Origin: Sulfuricurvum sp.
GTDB lineage: Bacteria > Campylobacterota > Campylobacteria > Campylobacterales > Sulfurimonadaceae
Direction of reading: 5' to 3'
Length of the DNA: 52,478 bases
NCBI GenBank assembly: GCA_028710885.1
Contig: JAQTTG010000009.1
Span: forward strand, 1 to 52,478
The notes below the pieces were generated by a model. That model ran no database searches and was not told the origin of the DNA. It saw nothing but the letters and a program-made list of their open reading frames with translations. A program made the position numbers and the translations under genes. How positions within the stretch are numbered: position 1 is the stretch's first letter; each line of letters opens with the position of its first letter. Below are positions 1 to 8,452 of this stretch, in pieces.

Positions 1-637
1 CCTGCCCCGCTTCCCAGTACCCATCGAGTGAGGTGGAGAGATCGGGAAGCGCATAGGTCTCAAACCCGAAATCCTCACAAAACGCTTTGATCTTCTCCAC
101 CTCGATCGGTTGCATACTCAGATGTGGGAGAAAAACGAGTTTATCGGGTTTCGTTTCGGTAGCACTTTGGGTGAGTTGTTCGATCATTGCCGTGACCGTG
201 AGCGCCCATCCGCTCTCCATTCCCCCCTCGTAATCGGGAGTATTGACAAACACGTAGGGGATCTCGATATGGGTTCCCACACCGCGTACATCGTCCCCTT
301 TGGTCTCGGTGAGTCCCGTCGTGTGCAGACCGATCATGGAGGGTTTGAGGTTTTTCTCTTTGTTTTGGATATTCTCTATCGCCATGAGTATCGAGTAATC
401 TCCCCCATCGAGGACGGCGGTGATGTCGCTCACGGAAGTGTTGTTGATCGCGATGGGCTCGTTAAAATGGCGGGTAAAAAAGACTTTGGTGTACGAAGCG
501 CACCCTTGGGCTGAGTGCATGAGAGGCATACAATCTTTGACCCCTAAAAATGCGAGGGTCGCTCCCATCGGCTGGGAATGTTTGATCGGGTTGACTTGAA
601 GCGGTTTGTGCTCGTGTTTAGAGAGGGAGAATTCCAT
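1..637 (-). CDS. nifN: Nitrogenase cofactor scaffold NifN, N-terminal part (3' end off the window)
   Basis: About 212 residues are visible, from an ATG at 637 preceded by AAGGAG with 5-nt spacing; the frame runs open off the left edge. NifN pairs with NifE to form the cytoplasmic scaffold on which the FeMo-cofactor precursor is finished. The visible part has the NifN start pattern: SQPMGATLAFLGV near residue 22, then a segment with Cys and SAQGCASYTK (the P-cluster-like cysteine region), TSVSDITAVLDGGDY, and a later VNTPDYEGGMESGW segment typical of NifN/NifK. It lies on the same strand as nifE but is separated from it by two opposite-strand genes, so it must have its own promoter (see 664-679). 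DNA here is visibly richer in G+C than the chemotaxis region. The C-terminal half cannot be judged. Confidence 0.93.
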   Translation of the reverse strand, partial: MEFSLSKHEHKPLQVNPIKHSQPMGATLAFLGVKDCMPLMHSAQGCASYTKVFFTRHFNEPIAINNTSVSDITAVLDGGDYSILMAIENIQNKEKNLKPSMIGLHTTGLTETKGDDVRGVGTHIEIPYVFVNTPDYEGGMESGWALTVTAMIEQLTQSATETKPDKLVFLPHLSMQPIEVEKIKAFCEDFGFETYALPDLSTSLDGYWEAGQ

Positions 638-663
638 GACAACTCCTTAGTTATCATGGATAT

Positions 664-679
664 TGCAAGAAATGTGCGA
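664..679 (-). promoter_or_regulatory. Sigma-54-like promoter of nifN
   Basis: Read on the minus strand the site is TCGCAC-ATTTC-TTGCA. The sigma-54 consensus is TGGCAC-N5-TTGCA, so spacing and the -12 element fit exactly and the -24 element has one change (GG to CG). It ends 27 nt upstream of the nifN start codon. The same arrangement with the same change occurs upstream of nifE (3877-3892), which argues against chance. Sigma-54 control of nif genes is established in other bacteria; use of this site is inferred. Confidence 0.6.
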
Positions 680-743
680 GAAGAGGGTTTTTTATTATTT
701 CTTTTGCAATTACGCTAAAATTAATCAAAAAAAAGAGTAAATA

Positions 744-1196
744 ATGATTCAACAATGTAAAACACTACTATTTGGTATGCTATTCGCAAGTACCATGGCA
801 TTCGCCGAATCTACCCCCGTAGGCGTATGGCTCACCATCGATGACAGCACCCATCAGCCCAAATCACTCATACAGATCACCCGCAACAATGACGGTACAC
901 TCAACGGAAAAGTTCTGCGCGGAATGCCGATCGACCATCCTGAACGTGTTTGCAGTAAATGCACCGATGATCGCAAAGATCAAAAGATCAAAGGGATGAA
1001 CATTATCCGCAATATGAAAAAAGATGGTGATGAATGGGACGGGGGCAAAATTCTCGATCCCGACAACGGCAAAGAGTATAGCTGTAAAATGCACCTCGAA
1101 GAGAACGGTGCAAAACTGGTTGTGCGCGGGTATATCGGTTTTTCACTGCTCGGACGTTCTCAAACATGGATCCGCCAAAGTGATGATTTAGAGTAA
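744..1196 (+). CDS. DUF2147-family exported protein
   Basis: 150 residues. The first 21 residues form a signal peptide (basic Lys, hydrophobic LLFGMLFASTMAFA, likely cleavage after AFA). The rest is the DUF2147 pattern: PVGVWLTIDD at the mature start, NNDGTLNGKVLRG, a Cys pair CSKC, a MKKDGDEWDGGKILDPDNGKEY block and a final GFSLLGRSQTW. DUF2147 proteins are small periplasmic beta-barrel-like proteins of unknown function. An AAGAG ribosome site precedes the ATG. It is divergent from nifN, with 106 bp between the starts; TAAAAT at 716-721 is a possible -10 box. trpB follows 64 bp downstream on the same strand and may be cotranscribed. No functional link to nitrogen fixation is evident. Confidence 0.85.
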   Translation: MIQQCKTLLFGMLFASTMAFAESTPVGVWLTIDDSTHQPKSLIQITRNNDGTLNGKVLRGMPIDHPERVCSKCTDDRKDQKIKGMNIIRNMKKDGDEWDGGKILDPDNGKEYSCKMHLEENGAKLVVRGYIGFSLLGRSQTWIRQSDDLE

Positions 1197-1260
1197 ATAT
1201 CAAATCTAAATTACCATTTTTTTCGTATAATCCATCAAACCATACTACATAGGAATACCA

Positions 1261-2478
1261 ATGAATGCTTCGTATCTTGAATCTCATCCTGACGAAAACG
1301 GATATTTTGGAAAATTCGGAGGTTCGTATATCCCTCCGATTCTCGAAAAACCCTTTAGTGAAATCACACAAGCCTATCAAGAACTAAAAAATTCTCCAGA
1401 ATTTATCAATGAGCTCAAATATGTCCGAAAACATTTTCAAGGACGCCCTACCCCAATCACTTTTGCACAAAATCTTACACGTCATTGCGGGGGTGCGAAA
1501 ATTTATCTCAAACGAGAAGACCTCAATCACACCGGAGCACACAAACTCAACCATTGTATGGCAGAAGTAATCCTCGCAAAACATTTAGGAAAGAAAAAAG
1601 TGATCGCCGAAACCGGTGCGGGTCAACACGGTGTTGCACTGGCTACCGCCGCAGCCTATTTCGGTTTGGAGTGTGAAATCCACATGGGCGAAGTTGATAT
1701 TGCAAAAGAGCATCCCAACGTCGTACGGATGAAAATACTCGGAGCCAAAGTTGTCCCTGCAACTCACGGTCTCAAAACCCTCAAAGAAGCGGTTGACTCG
1801 GCTTTTGACGCATATGTAAAAGATCCCGAAAACACGATCTACTGTATAGGATCGGTCGTCGGTCCTCATCCGTTTCCGATGATGGTACGCGATTTTCAAT
1901 CCGTTATCGGTTTTGAATCCAAAGAGCAGTTTATGGAACATGAAGGAAAACTCCCCGATAACGTAGTTGCCTGTGTTGGAGGAGGCTCAAATGCGATGGG
2001 GCTTTTCTCCGCCTTTATCGATGAGCCGAGTGTCAAACTTTACGGAGTTGAACCGCTCGGAAAAGGGGAAAAACTCGGAGACCACGCCGCAACGCTCACC
2101 TACGGTGAAGAGGGGATTATGCATGGATTCAACTCTATCATGCTCAAAGATGCCGAAGGAAACCCTGCTCCAGTCCACTCTATCGGATCGGGTATCGACT
2201 ACCCATCCGTCGGACCTGAACACGCCTATCTCAAAGAGATCGGAAGAAGCAATGTCGGACTTTGCAACGATGATGAAGCGGTCGACGCATTTTATACCCT
2301 TTCTCAACTAGAGGGGATCATTCCGGCTCTTGAATCGGCACATGCAGTTGCTTTTGCTATGAAACTTGCAAAAACACTCTCTAGCGATCAAACAATCTTG
2401 GTCAATCTCAGCGGACGCGGCGATAAAGATATTGATTATGTGATTGAGCACTATCCCGTTCCAAACGCCAAGTTTTAA
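1261..2478 (+). CDS. trpB: Tryptophan synthase beta chain (TrpB), standalone copy
   Basis: 405 residues, the usual TrpB length. TrpB is a PLP enzyme that joins indole and serine to give tryptophan. Visible landmarks in order: [21 protein letters not shown] containing the PLP lysine, ETGAGQHG with the catalytic Glu, the COMM-type segment with [21 protein letters not shown], the phosphate-binding [24 protein letters not shown] and the final NLSGRGDKD. All core residues look intact, so it should be an active enzyme. The segment [17 protein letters not shown] departs from the usual YMGA-D form. No trpA or other trp gene is adjacent; it lies between nifN and nifE on the opposite strand. Its stop codon interlocks with that of nifE in the four bases at 2475-2478. 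It could be a second TrpB acting on free indole; the main trp operon is not in view. Confidence 0.93.
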   Translation: MNASYLESHPDENGYFGKFGGSYIPPILEKPFSEITQAYQELKNSPEFINELKYVRKHFQGRPTPITFAQNLTRHCGGAKIYLKREDLNHTGAHKLNHCMAEVILAKHLGKKKVIAETGAGQHGVALATAAAYFGLECEIHMGEVDIAKEHPNVVRMKILGAKVVPATHGLKTLKEAVDSAFDAYVKDPENTIYCIGSVVGPHPFPMMVRDFQSVIGFESKEQFMEHEGKLPDNVVACVGGGSNAMGLFSAFIDEPSVKLYGVEPLGKGEKLGDHAATLTYGEEGIMHGFNSIMLKDAEGNPAPVHSIGSGIDYPSVGPEHAYLKEIGRSNVGLCNDDEAVDAFYTLSQLEGIIPALESAHAVAFAMKLAKTLSSDQTILVNLSGRGDKDIDYVIEHYPVPNAKF

Positions 2479-3842
2479 TCCTCAGCACTCTCCCACGGTG
2501 CGGGCTTACCGACATTTGCAAAGACGGGATTACGGAACGCATATTTTAAATCTATTGCGAGGTTGAGTAATCCGCCGTATCCTCCATAACTCGTCTTTTT
2601 CTCCTGATTGACATCGATAAAACTGATCTTTTTCTTGATCGCGGTATAGAGGCTTCGCCCTCCTGCGAGGAGAATATGCGCCCCCGTTTGATCGATGATT
2701 TTCCCCTGTTCGGAAGCGGGTTTTTTCATCAATACTCCGTTTTCTCCCAGATATTCCCGCGCTTTGTCGATGTCATCCTGCGTCGATTTGGCGATGCTCG
2801 TCGCAACTACTTCGATCCCCAAATCCTGCAATCCAGAGGCTATCGACCACGCTTTGTTTCCGCCGGTGTTTAGTACCGCTTTTTTGCCCGCAAAGAGTGC
2901 TTTGTACGGAGCGATTTTTTCTTCCAACGCCGCTTCTTCTTCGGCGATTACTGCTTCAGCGCGCGCGATCAGCTCAGGATCACCCAATGCAGCGACAATT
3001 TCGCGGATAGCAAACGTCGTATCGCGTTTCCCGTAAAACGAAACGGAAATCCACGGAATGCCGTATTGCTCTTGCATCTTGCGCGTGAGGGTAATCAGTG
3101 ATTTGGCACAAACGATGACGTTGAGTTTCGCACGGTGCGCACAGCGGATGTCCCCCACCCGACCGTCTCCGCTCATCGAACTGAGTATACGAAGTCCGAT
3201 CTTCTCGAAAATAGGGAGATACTGCCACATATCCCCTGTCACGTTATAATCGCCGATCAGATTGATGTCATAAGGGGTAGTAAATTCAGGCTCTTTGGTA
3301 CCGATCAGATGTTCCAATACCGCTTCCCCCGCGAGGCGCGAACCGAGGTTTTTGCTCCCGACAAACCCAGCGGCATGAACAGGGACAATAGGAACACCGT
3401 ATTTTTCACTCCCTTTTTTACACGTCATATCGATGTCATCACCCACCAATGCGGTAACACAGGTTGAATAGACGAAAATTGCCTCAGGTTTGTAATGATC
3501 CATTATGTAATCTATCGATTCTGCAAGCCGTTTGTCCCCGCCAAAGATTACATCATTAGTATTGATCCCCGTTGTGAAACCCATCTGTGTATGATCCACA
3601 CCAGTATACGACGTTTTTGTCTCACGTGTTTCCCACGATGAGCCCAGACAGGTTTGTGGACCGTGCACCAAATGGACAGCATCCGCATAAGGAAAAAGGG
3701 ATATTTGTGCACCATCAAAGGCACATCCTCCGGCAGCCAGCCCCGGTTTGGGCTTGTCACACCCTTCTCCTGGTTTTTTGTCTTTGCTATGAGAGCAGGC
3801 GCTCTCATTCATAAGTTCTTTGATTTTAGCGCGGCTGACCAT
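2475..3842 (-). CDS. nifE: Nitrogenase cofactor scaffold NifE
   Basis: 455 residues, full family length. NifE with NifN forms the scaffold that converts the NifB product into the FeMo-cofactor precursor. Landmarks: a Cys-containing leader ([22 protein letters not shown]), [18 protein letters not shown] and [17 protein letters not shown] near residues 38-72, [15 protein letters not shown], a NVTGDMWQ segment, [15 protein letters not shown] and the closing [12 protein letters not shown]. The start ATG has AGGAG 6 nt upstream. A sigma-54-like site is just upstream at 3877-3892, inside the short gap to the methyltransferase gene, so nifE probably has its own nitrogen-regulated transcript. Downstream it collides with trpB with no room for a terminator, and nifN is about 1.8 kb further on, whereas nifE and nifN normally sit side by side. 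Confidence 0.95.
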   Translation of the reverse strand: MVSRAKIKELMNESACSHSKDKKPGEGCDKPKPGLAAGGCAFDGAQISLFPYADAVHLVHGPQTCLGSSWETRETKTSYTGVDHTQMGFTTGINTNDVIFGGDKRLAESIDYIMDHYKPEAIFVYSTCVTALVGDDIDMTCKKGSEKYGVPIVPVHAAGFVGSKNLGSRLAGEAVLEHLIGTKEPEFTTPYDINLIGDYNVTGDMWQYLPIFEKIGLRILSSMSGDGRVGDIRCAHRAKLNVIVCAKSLITLTRKMQEQYGIPWISVSFYGKRDTTFAIREIVAALGDPELIARAEAVIAEEEAALEEKIAPYKALFAGKKAVLNTGGNKAWSIASGLQDLGIEVVATSIAKSTQDDIDKAREYLGENGVLMKKPASEQGKIIDQTGAHILLAGGRSLYTAIKKKISFIDVNQEKKTSYGGYGGLLNLAIDLKYAFRNPVFANVGKPAPWESAED

Positions 3843-3876
3843 CGGATACTCCTAAGAGTGAAGTTATCCAACAGTA

Positions 3877-3892
3877 TGCAAGAAGCGTGCGA
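3877..3892 (-). promoter_or_regulatory. Sigma-54-like promoter of nifE
   Basis: Minus-strand sequence TCGCAC-GCTTC-TTGCA, with correct 5-nt spacing and a perfect TTGCA. The -24 element again has TC instead of TG, exactly as at nifN (664-679). The flanking C before TCGCAC and the TTC before TTGCA are also shared. It lies 35 nt upstream of the nifE start. The repetition in front of two separated nif genes is the main support; use by RpoN is inferred. Confidence 0.62.
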
Positions 3893-3893
3893 G

Positions 3894-4499
3894 TTACAAC
3901 TTTTTGGTTGCGGTTATAAGGAAAATAGGATAATTTTGAGTCTCTTTTTCGACGGTATAGGCATGATGAAAGCGAACGTGCTCAAATCCTGCTTGTTCAA
4001 TGATCTCGCGTAACGGTTCACGCTCAAATCCAAAATGGTACACACCGTCATTACCGTGACTGTGAAATGTACCGTCTTCTGCTTCCAAATCAGCAATTGC
4101 AATAAATCCGTCACGTTTTAAATGATCATGAAACGATTTAAATAGCCCAGCGGTATCTTCAACATGATGCATTGCCATTGAGCTGACGATACCGTTGAAT
4201 TTTCTTTCCAATGGTATCTCACAAATATCATGACACAGTGCTTCTACCCGCAGTGTATCACTGTTTTTACCCTCTAGCTGTTCAAGCATTTTTTCGGAGA
4301 GATCGACACCGACCACCTCTTTTACCAACTGTGCAATTTTAAAGCTGAGTAATCCAGTTCCTGCACCAAAATCCATAATACTCATATTATTTAATAGTGA
4401 AATGCGATTGCTAATGGTTTGGAATACGCTGTGGGCGATATTTTGGCGCATATCCCCTTTATCCCATCCTTCGGCTGCTTGATTAAAACGTTCAGTCAT
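3894..4499 (-). CDS. Class I SAM-dependent methyltransferase
   Basis: 201 residues. The Rossmann-fold SAM site is clear: MDFGAGTGLLSFKIA (motif I) near residue 42, VVGVDLSEKML (acidic ribose-binding loop) near 63, then HDICEIPLERKFNGIVSSMAMHHV, where the MHHV pattern is common in UbiE/BioC-like small-molecule methyltransferases, and GFIAIADLEAEDG. The C-terminus carries FGFEREPLREIIEQAGFEHV, also usual in this group. The substrate cannot be told. The start ATG follows AGAGAG. It is on the nifE strand with a 51-bp gap that contains the nifE promoter, and 11 bp downstream of the MscS gene, so it probably belongs with the mscS unit. Confidence 0.85.
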   Translation of the reverse strand: MTERFNQAAEGWDKGDMRQNIAHSVFQTISNRISLLNNMSIMDFGAGTGLLSFKIAQLVKEVVGVDLSEKMLEQLEGKNSDTLRVEALCHDICEIPLERKFNGIVSSMAMHHVEDTAGLFKSFHDHLKRDGFIAIADLEAEDGTFHSHGNDGVYHFGFEREPLREIIEQAGFEHVRFHHAYTVEKETQNYPIFLITATKKL

Positions 4500-4510
4500 A
4501 TTATCTCTCT

Positions 4511-5332
4511 TTAGTGTTGTATCATCCGCACTTCACGTTGTGGAAATGGAATCGTAATATGAGCCTCATTTAGCGCTTTATAGATCGCTAAATTAACATC
4601 ATATTGAATTTTAAAATAGTTACGTGTCGGAACCCAATATCGTATTCCAATCTCTACAGAACTTTCAGCAAATTTTTGAATACCGATGATTGCTTTGGTC
4701 TCTTTGGAAACACTCTCAAATTGTTCTATTACTGATCGTATTAGTTCTATAACCTCTTCAGCATCTGTATTATAGGCTATACCAACATTAGATTCTACAA
4801 CGCGATATTTGAAAGAGTTAACAATAACTTCACCGATCATATGCTTGTTAGGAACCGTAATCAGCTCTTCATCTTCAGTACGAAGCGTCGTATAAGCGAG
4901 ACGTATCTCTTCAACTTCGCCATAAACTTTGTTAATCAAAATCGTATCACCGATTTTAAAAGGCCGGGTGATAATAAGCGATATTCCAGCGGCGTAGTTT
5001 GCTACACTCCCCTGTATTGCCAATCCTGCTGTTAAAAACACTGCCCCGACTGCCGCAATAAAAGGTGCAATCGATATTCCTAATTTTCCGATTGCTACAA
5101 CTAACATTGCTCCAAAAATAAGTATTCGGGCACCATTGGCTGCAAATTTACCAAGTGTTTGGTCAAAATCATGTTTTTCAAAAAATTTTATCAACACATT
5201 AAAAATATATTTGGAAAAAAACCATCCAATGGTTACGATAATCACTGCACCGATGATTTGAAAACTATAATTGGCTAAAAAATCAATTATTTTGGTATAA
5301 AATTGATTGATATACGCTAATTGTTCATTCAT
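4511..5332 (-). CDS. mscS: MscS-family small-conductance mechanosensitive channel
   Basis: 273 residues, close to the size of E. coli MscS. Three hydrophobic segments are visible: about 20-40, 65-85 and 90-118. The third has the Gly/Ala-rich pore helix pattern (GAVFLTAGLAIQGSVANYAAG) that lines the MscS pore. It continues into ITRPFKIGDTI and the cytoplasmic beta domain with ITVPNKHMIGEVIVN. It should sit in the inner membrane and release solutes on hypo-osmotic shock. Its start is only 3 bp from the stop of the upstream membrane sensor gene, suggesting translational coupling of the two. Confidence 0.92.
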   Translation of the reverse strand: MNEQLAYINQFYTKIIDFLANYSFQIIGAVIIVTIGWFFSKYIFNVLIKFFEKHDFDQTLGKFAANGARILIFGAMLVVAIGKLGISIAPFIAAVGAVFLTAGLAIQGSVANYAAGISLIITRPFKIGDTILINKVYGEVEEIRLAYTTLRTEDEELITVPNKHMIGEVIVNSFKYRVVESNVGIAYNTDAEEVIELIRSVIEQFESVSKETKAIIGIQKFAESSVEIGIRYWVPTRNYFKIQYDVNLAIYKALNEAHITIPFPQREVRMIQH

Positions 5333-5335
5333 AAT

Positions 5336-6205
5336 TTACTCATGTCCTTCGTGCTTTTTTCGGCTAACAAAATTTAAAATCGCCATTGAAATAATTAAAA
5401 TCCCTACACCACTTATAAGGTAAAATGCGTAATTCATGTTACGGATATCGTCAATTGCCACTTTAAAAACTACCATCAATGATTCAATGGAAAGTGCAAT
5501 GATAATTGATGTCAAAAATTTGGTTAAAGTTTTATATTCGCTCCCCTCTTCTAGTGTCAAAGATCGATAAAACACCTCTTGTTCCAATATTGTTTTAGCC
5601 AAATCATAGATCGCAATTGCCAATGTTATTCCAATAATTGATTTAAATACATAATGAAGTGTTTCATCGCCATAATACATGATTGCTTTAACAAATCCGA
5701 TCAATCCATATATGCCTAAAAAAAGCGCCAGCAAAACGAGTCCACCGCCTAAGAGTGCGTACACTGACACGGAGAGTTTAGAAATCAGTCGATTTGTATC
5801 TATCAGATGCATTTTCCCCAATACTGCAACGAGATCGAGGTCAAATACGGCAATTTTTCCATCCGTGTATTTACGGGCAACGGATACTTTGGGCTGACCA
5901 CTGTTAGCACAAATATACGGGCTTGATATATAATTACCTTTGTCATCAAACTGGATACGATTGATAAAATAAGATCTATCGGAACCTTTTAACGATACAT
6001 CATGGTCATTTCGTCGCCATGTTGGGGTAATTTGTTCTCCTTTTTCATCCATCAAATACATATCAGTTAGACACGGGAGGCGTTTAAAAAACTTACGTAC
6101 CTGTAGGTCATCAAAATCATGCTGAGGATTATCACTGATCGTAGTGAGTAAAAATCCCTCTACCGCTTCTCTATTTGTTCGGTATATCTGCATCATTTGT
6201 TTCAT
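5336..6205 (-). CDS. Membrane protein with PDC-type sensor segment
   Basis: 289 residues from the ATG at 6205, which has GGAT upstream; an in-frame GTG at 6217 is a less likely start. Residues 1 to about 125 look like the distal part of a PDC/Cache sensor (LTDMYLMDEKGEQI, a GSDRSYF segment, SSPYICANSGQPKVSVARKY, IAVFDLDL) but with no N-terminal membrane anchor. It is followed by four hydrophobic segments near 145-168, 185-205, 230-250 and 262-280. The architecture, soluble sensor-like domain first and membrane bundle last, is unusual. No signalling output domain is present. The gene abuts mscS, so a role in membrane stress or osmotic sensing is possible but only inferred. Function unknown. 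Confidence 0.7.
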   Translation of the reverse strand: MKQMMQIYRTNREAVEGFLLTTISDNPQHDFDDLQVRKFFKRLPCLTDMYLMDEKGEQITPTWRRNDHDVSLKGSDRSYFINRIQFDDKGNYISSPYICANSGQPKVSVARKYTDGKIAVFDLDLVAVLGKMHLIDTNRLISKLSVSVYALLGGGLVLLALFLGIYGLIGFVKAIMYYGDETLHYVFKSIIGITLAIAIYDLAKTILEQEVFYRSLTLEEGSEYKTLTKFLTSIIIALSIESLMVVFKVAIDDIRNMNYAFYLISGVGILIISMAILNFVSRKKHEGHE

Positions 6206-6272
6206 TATTTTATCCACTGTATAAAGTTATTTTAGTGTACCCAAATCATTGTAATGATGTCAAAAAATACGC

Positions 6273-8387
6273 TCAGACTTCACGTAAACTCAATGCTACT
6301 TTACCTTTGGCAACATCTACTTCTACTACACGAATATGACTAAGCTGTTGATTGACACTAAGCACTTCTAGCGGATGGGATATCCGCTTCTCTGACATCT
6401 GAGAGATATGAATTAGCCCATCATTTTTGAGTCCGATATCTACAAAAGCACCAAAATCGGCAATATTTCGAACTACACCTGATACGATAGAACCCTCACG
6501 CAGTTCTTTAATATCCGTTAAATCAGAGCGAAAATTTATCGCTGGCAAATTTTCACGTGGATCAAATCCCGGTTTTCTCAATTCCAAAATGATATCTTCA
6601 AGTGTAGCTTCCCCTATTCCCAACGTCTTTGCAATATTTGGAATTTGTTCTTTCGTGATGGAAGAAAGGGTATATTGCTTTATCAAAGTATTTACAACGT
6701 CATAGCTCTCAGGATGAATACCGGTATTATCCAATACACTTTTCCCCTCGCGTATCCGAAAAAATCCTGCACACTGTTCATACGCTTTTGCTCCGAGCCC
6801 TTTTACCTTTAAAAGTTCCTGTTTACTTTTAAAGGTTCCGACGTGTTCACGGTGTTCAATAATCGATTTTGCAAGCTTTCCCCCCACTCCGGCAACATAT
6901 GACAATAGAGATGCTGATGCACTGTTAGGATCAACACCGATTCGATTCACCAAATCTTCGGTCACTTCATGAAGCTTTTTTTCAAGCTGTTTTTGATCGA
7001 CATCGTGCTGATACTGTCCAACACCGAGCGATTTAGGATCTATTTTAACCAATGCCGCCATCGGATCACGTAGACGCTGAGCAATAGATATAGCACCCCG
7101 AATCGTCACATCGAGCTGTGGATACTCATCTTGCGCTATTTTAGAAGCAGAATAAACTGATGCCCCTGCTTCAGAAACGACGGTATAAGTCAGGTTAAGC
7201 CCCTCTTCTTTGTTAAGTCTTGCAAAAAATTCTTGAGATTCCCTTGAACCAGTCCCATTTCCGATGGCAACACCCGTAATTTTATATTTTAATGCCAACT
7301 CTTTGATTACGTTAGCACTTTTTTCATAATCACTCTGTGGAGGTGTAGGATAAATCACCCTATGATCCTGATACGTTCCATGTTCGTCTATTACGGCGAG
7401 TTTACACCCTGTCCGATACGCAGGATCTACTCCTAAAATAATACGTTTTGTGACGGGTGGCGAGCCCAATAGCTGTGATAAATTCTTGCCAAACGTATTG
7501 ATCGCCTGAAAATCAGATTTCTCTTTGATGATGGAATGTATTTCACGTTCCAATGATGGAAATAACAACCGCTTAAAACCATCAAGATAACTATTAAGAA
7601 TCAAACTCTGAGAACTTTTTGCGAATTTGGGAATTTTGTAGCGAACAAGAGTATTTTCAACACGATCCATATCAAGAGTTATTTTAACACTCAACTCTTT
7701 TTCGCTCACTCCTCGCATAATAGCAAGATAGCGGTGTGAAGGAATAGAAGATATCTTCTCATTTTTTCCGGCAAGCTTGACAAAAAGCCCCTCTTCTTTA
7801 AGCGTTTTAGTCCCTTTTATCTCAAATGCAGAATAATCCAGTATCTGCTTTCTCCAATAATCTCGTTCGCGAGGATCATCGCTGTATCGCTCCGCTAAAA
7901 TATCTTGAGACCCTTTTATAGCGTCTTCGACAGACCCTATAGAACCTTTGACAAAGTTTTCAGCCCTCTTTGAAAATTCACTCAGTTCCAAACGTCCGCT
8001 CTGCAGTAAATCAGCTAATGGTTCAAGCCCTGCAGCAATTGCCATAGCGGCACGGGTATTTTTTTTCTCTTTAAAAGGTCTATAAATATCTTCAATCTCT
8101 TGAAGTGTTGAGGCCATCTCTAATCGTCGAGATATATCATCGCTCAAATACCCACGTTCAGTAATTAACCGCGAAATCTCTTCTTTACGGTCTAACAGTT
8201 TTTTTGAGTAGCTATAAACTGTATCAAAATCACGTAACTGTTCATCTGAAGCGCCGCCTGTCATCTCTTTGCGATAACGAGCTATAAAAGGGATGGTTGA
8301 GCCTTCTTCAAGAAGTTTGAGAATATTGATTATAAAATTTGGACTGATAGCGGTTTTTTCATGTAAAAGTGTAATAAGAGGGGTCAT
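6273..8387 (-). CDS. tex: Tex-family RNA-binding transcription accessory protein
   Basis: 704 residues, the normal Tex length. Order of parts: N-terminal helical Tex domain with FIARYRKEMTGGASDEQLR near 35-55, the YqgF-like RNase H fold containing GVDPAYRTGCKLAVID near 320, a helix-hairpin-helix pair with NSASASLLSYVAGVGGKLAKSI and KVKGLGAKAYEQCAGFFRI, and a C-terminal S1 domain starting GSIVSGVVRNIADFGAFVD with GLIHISQMSEKRI. Tex is a conserved cytoplasmic nucleic-acid-binding protein implicated in transcription and, in some pathogens, toxin or virulence gene expression. The start ATG follows AGGATA. Extended -10-like TGTAAAAT lies at 8412-8419 on the minus strand. Confidence 0.96.
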   Translation of the reverse strand: MTPLITLLHEKTAISPNFIINILKLLEEGSTIPFIARYRKEMTGGASDEQLRDFDTVYSYSKKLLDRKEEISRLITERGYLSDDISRRLEMASTLQEIEDIYRPFKEKKNTRAAMAIAAGLEPLADLLQSGRLELSEFSKRAENFVKGSIGSVEDAIKGSQDILAERYSDDPRERDYWRKQILDYSAFEIKGTKTLKEEGLFVKLAGKNEKISSIPSHRYLAIMRGVSEKELSVKITLDMDRVENTLVRYKIPKFAKSSQSLILNSYLDGFKRLLFPSLEREIHSIIKEKSDFQAINTFGKNLSQLLGSPPVTKRIILGVDPAYRTGCKLAVIDEHGTYQDHRVIYPTPPQSDYEKSANVIKELALKYKITGVAIGNGTGSRESQEFFARLNKEEGLNLTYTVVSEAGASVYSASKIAQDEYPQLDVTIRGAISIAQRLRDPMAALVKIDPKSLGVGQYQHDVDQKQLEKKLHEVTEDLVNRIGVDPNSASASLLSYVAGVGGKLAKSIIEHREHVGTFKSKQELLKVKGLGAKAYEQCAGFFRIREGKSVLDNTGIHPESYDVVNTLIKQYTLSSITKEQIPNIAKTLGIGEATLEDIILELRKPGFDPRENLPAINFRSDLTDIKELREGSIVSGVVRNIADFGAFVDIGLKNDGLIHISQMSEKRISHPLEVLSVNQQLSHIRVVEVDVAKGKVALSLREV

Positions 8388-8411
8388 AAATATCCTATTT
8401 AGAATTCTAGG

Positions 8412-8420
8412 ATTTTACAC
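8412..8420 (-). promoter_or_regulatory. Possible extended -10 box for tex
   Basis: Minus strand GTGTAAAAT lies about 25 nt upstream of the tex start codon; TGnTAAAAT-like extended -10 boxes are common in Campylobacterota, which often lack a clear -35. It lies between the long inverted repeat (8453-8534) and tex. Confidence 0.4.
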
Positions 8421-8452
8421 TATCGCAGCTTTAGATTGATTATTACAGACAA

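Noticed and set aside
110-514. Plus-strand 134-codon open frame at the left edge
   Set aside because: It lies antisense to nifN, which has a good ribosome site, promoter-like site and family motifs; the plus-strand product has no recognisable features.
3894-4499. Methyltransferase as a nif accessory gene
   Set aside because: It is closely spaced with mscS, and the nifE promoter lies after it; nothing in its sequence points to nitrogen fixation.
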